From Desulfobacca acetoxidans (GTDB taxonomy: Bacteria; Desulfobacterota; Desulfobaccia; Desulfobaccales; 0-14-0-80-60-11), in the NCBI GenBank assembly GCA_022736495.1, contig DZCR01000063.1:1-16812 (forward strand): a stretch of 16,812 nt of DNA, given 5' to 3'. How positions within the stretch are numbered: position 1 is the stretch's first letter; each line of letters begins with the position of its first letter. Below the pieces are notes generated by a model. That model ran no database searches and had not been told where the DNA came from. It saw only the letters and a program-made list of their open reading frames with translations. Of the stretch, positions 11,798 to 16,812 are shown in pieces. The position numbers were made by a program, and so were the translations under genes.

Positions 11798-12640
11798 TCA
11801 ATTCCGATAAAGCTCTGGAAACTGGTTTTTCCAGCGCCGGTGAAGCCAGAGCCACTGCGAAGGTTCGGCCCGCACCCAGGCCTCGATAACCCGGCTTTGC
11901 AACTCCAGGTGACGCTGGATGTCGGCCTGAGGATCGGAGGTTTTCGCAAGGGGCAGCGGCGGCAATATCACCATGAGGTGGCGACCATCTTCGAGGCGCC
12001 GGGATAAGGTAGGCAAGACCGGGATGCCCCGCCGGGCCAGGAGCGCCGCTACCGGGGTGGTGCGGGCCGGCTTGCCGAAGAAGTCCACCAACAGCCCCCC
12101 GGCGGTGGTGGTATTCTGGTCGATGACAATCCCCACCACCCGGTTCTGCCGCAGGTGATGCATGATCTCTTTCATGCCCTTTTGCTTGGCCACCATAAAG
12201 TTGCCGCCCCGTTCCCGAAGATACCGGGCCAGCCGGGCCGCCCAGGGGTGATCCAGTTCCCGGCCCACCACCGCCACAGGCCGGTATTTCAGCCCATAGC
12301 CCATGACGGTATACTCCCAGTTGCCGGCATGGGCGGCGATGGCCACCAGGCCCCGGCCCTGCGCCAGCGCCGCCTCCACATGCTCCTCCCCCACAATGAT
12401 CACTTGCCGTTTGATCACGGGGAGGGGTGCCAGGAGCAGTTCCACCATCTCCCAGGCAAAGCGCACGAAGTGACAGAAGATCTGGCGGGCCAGGCGCTCT
12501 CGCGCTGCGGGGCTGAGAGTCGCACCATAGGCAAATTCCAGGTTGCCCAGGGTGATCTGCCGGTGACGTCGATCCAGGTGGTACCAAAACGCGGCCAGAG
12601 TCCGTTCTAACCAGTTACCGTAAAGCACTATTACCGCCAT
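11798..12640 (-). CDS. LpxL/HtrB-family lipid A biosynthesis acyltransferase
   Basis: The product is 280 residues. ATG at 12640 overlaps the upstream stop by one base (TGATG), indicating translational coupling; a GTG one codon earlier is an alternative. The catalytic H-x4-E motif is H104-AGNW-E109. Other family marks are VVGIVIDQN (168-176), VDFFGKPARTTP (185-196) and the carboxy-terminal QWLWLHRRWKNQFPE (262-276). These enzymes transfer a secondary acyl chain from acyl-ACP to lipid A on the cytoplasmic face of the inner membrane. The amino end is only weakly hydrophobic, slightly shorter than E. coli LpxL. It closes an operon with two glycosyltransferases and an unknown membrane-anchored protein, fitting assembly of lipid A-core. 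LpxL versus LpxM type cannot be decided by eye. Confidence 0.9.
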   Translation of the reverse strand: MAVIVLYGNWLERTLAAFWYHLDRRHRQITLGNLEFAYGATLSPAARERLARQIFCHFVRFAWEMVELLLAPLPVIKRQVIIVGEEHVEAALAQGRGLVAIAAHAGNWEYTVMGYGLKYRPVAVVGRELDHPWAARLARYLRERGGNFMVAKQKGMKEIMHHLRQNRVVGIVIDQNTTTAGGLLVDFFGKPARTTPVAALLARRGIPVLPTLSRRLEDGRHLMVILPPLPLAKTSDPQADIQRHLELQSRVIEAWVRAEPSQWLWLHRRWKNQFPELYRN

Positions 12641-13413
12641 CACTGTTGACCCATGGGTAAGACGCCGGGCACCTCCGGAATGCCCTGGGTCCGAGCCGGC
12701 TCTTTCACGCCCAACCGGCCCCGCCGCCGCCCGTAAATCCGCACTGCCTCTTCCCCCACCAGGTCGGCAACCCGGGCCATGAGAAGGCGCGCCGCCACCT
12801 CTTTGCCTCCGTGATAGGCGGCCTTGCGCCCCCAGTGCCAGGGATTGGCGTAATTAAAAGCGCTCCAGCCCCAGCGCGCTATTTGGTCCAGGTGGTGTTT
12901 TTTAATGAAGGCGAAGCCCCAATGTCTCTTGAGGTTTAGATACATCTCGTGATAGCGCAGCACCGTCGCCAGTTCCACATCCTTGAAAGGGCGCATGGGC
13001 ATGGTCTCTAACCAGGCGGCCAGCCGGGTGCCCACCCGGTTGTGCAAGGCCACCAGGTCCGCCAGCGAGGCCTTGAGTTCCGGCCGGTCTTCCCCGGGAT
13101 AATAGACCCGGGCGATCTCCTTGATCAACTCCACAGACATCTCGTTGATAACCTTGAAGGAGATGGCGGTGCCCGGCCACCATTTCAACAGGTAACGGCG
13201 GCGGTAACTACGGATGAGTTCCAGAGCCGCCTGGTCTGCGGGCCGGAGGTCCGGCAGGCAGAGTCTGACCTCTTCCGGCGCCCCTTGCTGCAGCAAGGCA
13301 TGGATCACCTGATGCCTGGTCCAGAGACGCACCGTGAGCAGGGACAAACCCCAAAGCGCCAGCAGCGCGCCAACCGCGAGGAATAACCAGTGGTACTCCA
13401 TATAAAAATTCAT
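12640..13413 (-). CDS. Membrane-anchored protein of unknown function in the LPS operon
   Basis: The product is 257 residues. A single transmembrane helix (about residues 8-29, HWLFLAVGALLALWGLSLLTV) is followed by a basic cytoplasmic segment and a soluble domain without a family I recognise. Conspicuous stretches are FKVINEMSVELIKEIARVYYPGEDRPELKAS, written here only as a landmark by its ends (residues near 86-116), then RYHEMYLNLKRHWGF, and AFNYANPWHWGRKAAYHGG near 190-208, rich in Trp, His and Tyr. The carboxy tail is Gly/Pro-rich. Neither ATG 13413 nor the in-frame ATG four codons later has a good ribosome binding site. It lies between a GT4 glycosyltransferase and the LpxL-type gene, overlapping the latter by one base, so a role in envelope assembly is inferred from context only. 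Confidence 0.8.
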   Translation of the reverse strand: MNFYMEYHWLFLAVGALLALWGLSLLTVRLWTRHQVIHALLQQGAPEEVRLCLPDLRPADQAALELIRSYRRRYLLKWWPGTAISFKVINEMSVELIKEIARVYYPGEDRPELKASLADLVALHNRVGTRLAAWLETMPMRPFKDVELATVLRYHEMYLNLKRHWGFAFIKKHHLDQIARWGWSAFNYANPWHWGRKAAYHGGKEVAARLLMARVADLVGEEAVRIYGRRRGRLGVKEPARTQGIPEVPGVLPMGQQ

Positions 13414-13490
13414 AATGTCGAGAACAGGGCTCCAGGTCTCATGGGCATGGGAAGAAGAGGATGGTCATGGAGGCGCAAGACTGACGGCGC

Positions 13491-14636
13491 TCACCCCCCA
13501 CCCAGATCTCCCCTGTAAGTGGCCAAAACTTTGTAGACCGCCTCAACTTCTGCGGCCATCTGTTCCAGGGAAAACCGTTCCACCACTAACTCCCGCCCCC
13601 GGCGCCCCAACGCTCGGCGCAGGTCTGCGTCCGCCCACAGCCGGGCCATGGCCGCGACCAGAGCCTGGGGGTCCCGGGGAGGCACCAGCAGGCCGGTTTC
13701 GGCGTCAATGATTACTTCGGGAATACCTCCCACTGTAGTCCCCACCACCGGCCGGGCCATGGCCTGGGCCTGCAAAAGGGACTGGGGCACTCCTTCATTG
13801 GCGTAGGAGGCCAGGACCACCACGTCCATCAGAGCAAACCACGGGGCTACCTGATCCCGAAAACCTGCCAGGCGCACCCAATGCTGCAACCCCAATTGGG
13901 CGATTTTCTCTTGGATCACCACCCGATAGGGACCTTCCCCCACGAGGAGGAGAAAGGCCCGGACGCCATCGGCAATGAGCTTTTGGAACGCCTCCAAAAG
14001 ATAGAGGTGGCCTTTCCAGGACCGCAAAACCGCCACGCTCCCAAAGATGAAGGCATCAGGGGGAATCTTGATCTGGGCCAGCAACTCCCGGTTTTTTCCC
14101 TGGGGAACAAACTCCGTCAACTCTACCCCGGTGGGAATGGAAAAGATCCGCCGGGCCGGCACTCCCAGCCGCTCCATGAGCAACTCCTTGGTAACCTCCC
14201 CGGTGGTGATGATGGCTGCGGGATTCTGGTAAAGCCAGCGGGTGCGCCGGTTGATTTTGACCCGGGTGGACAGATGCCGGGTCCGCACCAGCAGGGGCCG
14301 GTTACGCAGGCTCCGCCAGGCCAGGGAGCCTACCCAGGAATCGAGAGAACTGTGGGTGTTCAGGATGTCGATCTCACCTGTCCTCAAGAGCTGGCGAAGT
14401 TTGAACCAGGCTAAGAGATTGCGCCGGCCACCGAAGACCAGAGGCATCACGGGAAAGTCTCTCAGCCGGACCCTGCGGTACAACTCCCCCCGGTGATCGA
14501 CGGCAAAAAACAATCGGTGGCCGCGTTCCCGCAAGGCCAGGGCTTCCACGAGAATACGCCGCTCCTGTCCCCCCCAGCCCAGGGAGGCTTCGGTGTGGAG
14601 GATGGATAAAGTCTTGGTCGCTGACTTACCGGCCAT
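13491..14636 (-). CDS. Family 4 glycosyltransferase (GT-B fold)
   Basis: The product is 381 residues. The amino domain begins with LSILHTEASLGWGGQERRIL, where the GGQE loop is the acceptor-side signature of GT4 enzymes, and includes DILNTHSSLDSWVGSLA. The linker IFSIPTGVELTEF and FGSVAVLRSWKGHLYLLEAF start the nucleotide-sugar domain; LLLVGEGP and VRLAGFRDQVAPWF follow. The EX7E region reads EGVPQSLLQAQAMARPVV, so the first Glu is kept and the second is Gln. The enzyme should transfer a sugar from a nucleotide donor to LPS core or another surface glycan at the cytoplasmic face of the membrane. Donor and acceptor cannot be told. It follows a second GT4 gene by 42 bases and precedes the unknown membrane protein, probably in one operon. 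Confidence 0.92.
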   Translation of the reverse strand: MAGKSATKTLSILHTEASLGWGGQERRILVEALALRERGHRLFFAVDHRGELYRRVRLRDFPVMPLVFGGRRNLLAWFKLRQLLRTGEIDILNTHSSLDSWVGSLAWRSLRNRPLLVRTRHLSTRVKINRRTRWLYQNPAAIITTGEVTKELLMERLGVPARRIFSIPTGVELTEFVPQGKNRELLAQIKIPPDAFIFGSVAVLRSWKGHLYLLEAFQKLIADGVRAFLLLVGEGPYRVVIQEKIAQLGLQHWVRLAGFRDQVAPWFALMDVVVLASYANEGVPQSLLQAQAMARPVVGTTVGGIPEVIIDAETGLLVPPRDPQALVAAMARLWADADLRRALGRRGRELVVERFSLEQMAAEVEAVYKVLATYRGDLGGG

Positions 14637-14678
14637 GGCGGCATCTTATCCTGTTAGCGTCAGCCAAGCCAGCACCCA

Positions 14679-15902
14679 TCAAGCCTCCCAAAGCCCGCCG
14701 TGTCGGCGCCAAAGGTCCAAATAGAGTTCTTCCAATTGCCACAGCATGGCCTCCAGGGAATACCGTGCTGCCACGGTGCGGCGGGCCGCGTCTGCCAGGC
14801 GCCAACGCTCTTCCGGATGCTGGGAGAGTTCCAGGATGGCCCGGGCCAGGGCCTGGGGGTTACCCGGCGACACCAGCCGGCCGTTGACGCCGTCCTCAAT
14901 GGCCTCAGTCGAGCCGCTCACTTGGGTGGCCACCACCGGCAAACCCGCGCCCATGGCCTTCAACAGGGCCAGGGGAAGACCTTCCCAGAGAGAAGGCTGC
15001 ACGTAGAGGTCCAGGGCGCGATAAATTTCGGGCAAATCCCGGCGAGTGCCCAGAAACCTGACCGTATCCTGCAAGCCCAGGGTCTGGACCTGGCGCCTCA
15101 GGTCTTCCTGGCGTCGGCCTTCTCCCACCAGCAGCACGACCAGTTCAGGAATCTCCCGGCGCAGTCCCGGCAACGCCGCCAACAGGTGGGCATGCCCTTT
15201 CTGTTCTTCCAACCGGCCCACGGCCCCAACGACCAGACCCTTCACTCCTAACCGTTTCCGGGCCGCCCTCCGGCTCAATGGCGTATCCAACTCAGCCAGG
15301 GAAATTCCATAAGGCAGAAGCAGCAAACGCGAGGCGGGCACGCCGTCGTACCGCCGCACGTCCTGCCACACCTGGGGGCTCCCCACCACGATCCGGTCCG
15401 TGGCCCACGATAGGAGAAAGTTCCACACCCGGCGGTGAAACTTGACCCGAGTGTAGGAATTGTGTATCGCCGCCACCACCCTGGGAAACCTCAGTCCCAG
15501 CGCTCCCAGGCGACCGTAGAGATTAGGATGGTAGAGATGGGTATGGAGAATATCTGGGCGGCGGGCTTTCAGGAAGCACCGCGCCGCACCCGCCGCTCGC
15601 CAGACTGAGGTGCGCTTGATATCCAGCCCCAAACCGGCCACATCATAGCCTTGGCCCCGGAGTTCCCGACCCACGGGGCCAAGGGGACCTAACGTGGCGA
15701 CGGAAACCAAGAAGCGCTGGGGGTCGAGGCCCCGCACTATGGCCGCCACCAGATCCTCCGCCCCGCCCACCGGCATAGTCATCAAGAGATGCAGCACCCG
15801 GATGCGTTTGCCAGGTGGCGACAAGCCGCCGGCTTTGCCATTGCGATTGAGCTGCGCCGCGACACCAAAATCCTGATTCTTTTCTGCGCCTGCGACCGCC
15901 AT
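14679..15902 (-). CDS. Family 4 glycosyltransferase (GT-B fold)
   Basis: The product is 407 residues from ATG at 15902. The first 33 residues are variable and the fold starts at IRVLHLLMTMPVGGAEDLVA, so a later start is possible. HTHLYHPNLYGRLGALGLRFP and AIHNSYTRVKFHRRVWNF mark the acceptor domain. GISLAELDTPLSRRAARK, VVGAVGRLEEQKGHAHLLAA, LLVGEGRRQEDLR and VRFLGTRRDLPEIYRALDLYV mark the donor domain. The EX7E position reads EGLPLALLKAMGAGLPVV, with Lys in place of the second Glu. It is the first gene of the envelope operon, downstream of an extended -10 promoter. It shares its fold, not close sequence, with the next glycosyltransferase. Likely acts on LPS core or O-antigen sugars; substrate unknown. 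Confidence 0.92.
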   Translation of the reverse strand: MAVAGAEKNQDFGVAAQLNRNGKAGGLSPPGKRIRVLHLLMTMPVGGAEDLVAAIVRGLDPQRFLVSVATLGPLGPVGRELRGQGYDVAGLGLDIKRTSVWRAAGAARCFLKARRPDILHTHLYHPNLYGRLGALGLRFPRVVAAIHNSYTRVKFHRRVWNFLLSWATDRIVVGSPQVWQDVRRYDGVPASRLLLLPYGISLAELDTPLSRRAARKRLGVKGLVVGAVGRLEEQKGHAHLLAALPGLRREIPELVVLLVGEGRRQEDLRRQVQTLGLQDTVRFLGTRRDLPEIYRALDLYVQPSLWEGLPLALLKAMGAGLPVVATQVSGSTEAIEDGVNGRLVSPGNPQALARAILELSQHPEERWRLADAARRTVAARYSLEAMLWQLEELYLDLWRRHGGLWEA

Positions 15903-15976
15903 CTACAGACTGGGAGATCCCGCCGCCCTTCCCGCAATTTTGCCCCGCCCCACGAAGATTGTGTAGGGTTTTTGTC

Positions 15977-15985
15977 ATTATATCA
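15977..15985 (-). promoter_or_regulatory. Extended -10 promoter of the glycosyltransferase operon
   Basis: TGATATAAT (15985-15977) is a perfect extended -10 with a perfect TATAAT. No good -35 lies 16-18 bases upstream, as is usual for extended -10 promoters. The start would be near 15970, about 70 bases before the ATG at 15902. Confidence 0.55.
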
Positions 15986-16198
15986 GAACTTCCACAAATA
16001 TGGATAACTCCGTGCGTTTGTTGGCCTCGACCTTTGGCGCAGGGAGATGCAGCCTGATTCAGGCAAAAGGAACTGAATCTGTGGATTGACAAGGCTATGA
16101 TCCCAAAAGAAGCCTTCAGGTGATCCCGAGCCCGGCCCCAACCTCCAAGGGTCAAACAGGTTCTTTGCGGCGGCATGAGAAATTTGCCGGTACAGGGC

Positions 16199-16234
16199 TT
16201 GACAGCCAGCCAGGGTTTTGTTAACTAATCAAAA
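16199..16234 (+). promoter_or_regulatory. Promoter of tRNA-Ala
   Basis: A perfect TTGACA (16199-16204) lies about 35 bases before the tRNA gene. The -10 is poorly defined within gttaactaatc: TTAACT at 16 bases or ACTAAT at 19 bases spacing. The location strongly suggests a stable-RNA promoter. Confidence 0.5.
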
Positions 16235-16240
16235 GAACGT

Positions 16241-16316
16241 GGGGCTGTAGCTCAGCTGGAAGAGCACTTGAATGGCATTCAAGGGGTCAGGGGTTCAAAT
16301 CCCCTCAGCTCCACCA
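16241..16316 (+). tRNA. tRNA-Ala (anticodon GGC)
   Basis: Acceptor arms GGGGCTG (16241-16247) and CAGCTCC (16306-16312) pair with a G3-U70 wobble, the alanine identity element. The discriminator A and an encoded CCA end the gene at 16316. The anticodon stem CTTGA/TCAAG encloses ATGGCAT, giving GGC. The D arm and the T arm (GGTTCAAATCC) are intact. Confidence 0.97.
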
Positions 16317-16326
16317 GAGATTTCAA

Positions 16327-16360
16327 GGGGTTAGCGATAGGGCGCTAACCTCTTATTTAT
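16327..16360 (+). terminator. Terminator of tRNA-Ala
   Basis: GGTTAGCG (16329-16336) pairs with CGCTAACC (16343-16350) around a 6-base loop, 12 bases after the tRNA. The moderately T-rich tcttatttatt follows. Confidence 0.65.
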
Positions 16361-16361
16361 T

Positions 16362-16381
16362 GGGTGTGCATTAGTGTGCAA
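16362..16381 (+). repeat. GTGTGCA direct repeat beside tRNA-Ala
   Basis: GTGTGCA occurs twice, separated by TTA (about 16363-16380), some 45 bases beyond the tRNA-Ala 3' end. Short direct repeats next to a tRNA 3' end can be recombinase arm sites or attachment remnants. No integrase gene is in view, so this is only suggestive. Confidence 0.3.
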
Positions 16382-16485
16382 TTTTTGGGATTTAGGTGGG
16401 AAAATGCGGGGTTGTTTCAGGGCTACTAACCCTTGCCTACCCCCTCAATCGCCCTTCCTGGGGCTTCTCAGGGGGTCGTATAGGT

Positions 16486-16632
16486 TTAAATCCTCTTAAT
16501 TAAAATTAGTTCCCATCCAGAGATGCCCGGATTTTGGTCCAGGACCAGGGAAATGGCCTCCAGTTCCCGGGCCACTTTATTCCTCGCCATCAGATACAAA
16601 AGGTTCTGTTGCGGGTCCCGTTTTCGGCGCAT
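16486..16632 (-). pseudogene. Amino-terminal fragment of an insertion-sequence transposase
   Basis: ATG at 16632, with GAGG 7 bases upstream, opens a 48-codon frame ending TAA at 16486. Residues 1-37 (MRRKRDPQQNLLYLMARN, then VARELEAISLVLDQNPGI) resemble from memory the start of ISNCY-type transposases, where a basic amino end, an 'ARELEAIS-x-LD-x-NP' helix and the catalytic domain follow. Here the similarity stops near residue 38, followed by a short GWELILIKRI and a stop, so more than 85% of a normal transposase would be missing. The region left of it (16380-16485) shows no recognisable remainder. It lies next to tRNA-Ala, a typical insertion hotspot. It could alternatively be a small host protein, but the abrupt end favours a truncated element. 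Confidence 0.45.
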
Positions 16633-16812
16633 GTACCAACCTCGGAAAGATATTTTGCTAAATTAAATCAAGCTGTTACTCCAAATAAGATAACATCTTC
16701 CGAGTCAAAACGCGATGGGAAAATTGCCCTTTATCAAATTATTTCACCAAGATATCGTTTCCGGATGAGAACTAGTGGTATGTTTCGCAATTAACTACCG
16801 TTAACAGCGTTT
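16633..16812. other. AT-rich right end without a recognised gene
   Basis: This 180-base stretch upstream of the transposase-like fragment is AT-rich compared with the rest of the window and contains no supported gene. It may be the flank of the mobile element, but no terminal inverted repeat could be identified by eye. Confidence 0.4.

Larger units (their letters stand above)
15903..16240. other. Divergent intergenic region between the envelope operon and tRNA-Ala
   Basis: These 338 bases hold no convincing gene. They contain the extended -10 promoter for the leftward glycosyltransferase operon and the -35/-10 elements for the rightward tRNA-Ala gene. No long inverted repeats or operator-like palindromes were noticed between them. 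Confidence 0.6.

Noticed and set aside
15643..16176. A 177-codon minus-strand frame crossing the glycosyltransferase start
   Set aside because: It overlaps the real gene in another frame and contains the operon promoter.
16534..16794. An 86-codon plus-strand frame at the right end
   Set aside because: It is antisense to the transposase-like fragment, lacks a ribosome binding site and has no recognisable domain.
1..16812. CRISPR arrays, complete prophage or complete insertion sequence
   Set aside because: No regularly spaced repeats, phage structural genes or paired terminal inverted repeats were seen.

Overview
The window looks like chromosomal DNA of a GC-rich Gram-negative anaerobe, most likely a deltaproteobacterium (Thermodesulfobacteriota, in the range of sulfate reducers and syntrophs). 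That placement is an inference. It rests on lipopolysaccharide genes (an LptG permease, an LpxL/HtrB-type acyltransferase, two glycosyltransferases), on selA (selenocysteine use), and on an 'orange protein'-like locus of paired ferredoxin-type MinD ATPases with NifX-like cofactor-binding proteins.

Layout. (1) 1-741, minus strand: a strong promoter, four tRNA genes in the order Thr(TGT), Tyr(GTA), Gly(TCC), Thr(GGT), then the first 17 codons of tuf (EF-Tu). This is the same order as the E. coli thrU-tyrU-glyT-thrT-tufB unit. (2) 815-5278, minus strand: a metal/Fe-S locus. In transcription order it holds a protein that is 30% histidine, a possible 36-residue peptide, a NifX/ORP-like protein, two MinD-type ATPases each with a two-cluster ferredoxin insertion, then a new promoter with a structured leader, a second NifX-like protein, an IscU/NifU-type scaffold and a degenerate response-regulator receiver domain. 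A bidirectional hairpin terminator closes it. (3) 5562-6740, minus: a conserved-looking protein of unknown function, divergent from selA (6922-8337, plus). (4) 8341-8732: the selA terminator and then about 320 bases with many nested inverted repeats, a candidate structured RNA. (5) 8733-9005, minus: an HU-family protein, preceded by a 470-base AT-rich gap. (6) 9474-11788: lptG (minus) divergent from endonuclease IV (nfo, plus), followed by a 54-residue FmdB-type zinc ribbon protein. (7) 11798-15902, minus: an envelope-polysaccharide operon with two GT4 glycosyltransferases, an unrecognised membrane-anchored protein and an LpxL-family acyltransferase. (8) 16199-16812: tRNA-Ala(GGC) with its promoter and terminator, then the amino-terminal stub of what looks like an insertion-sequence transposase.

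How the genes fit together. The most unusual part is region 2. The two Fd-MinD ATPases and two NifX-fold proteins suggest ATP- and redox-dependent loading or carrying of a metal-sulfur cofactor. The IscU scaffold, the His-rich protein and the pseudo-receiver are plausible partners. Region 7 and lptG both serve the outer-membrane lipopolysaccharide. The remaining genes are housekeeping: translation, DNA repair, nucleoid structure and selenocysteine synthesis.
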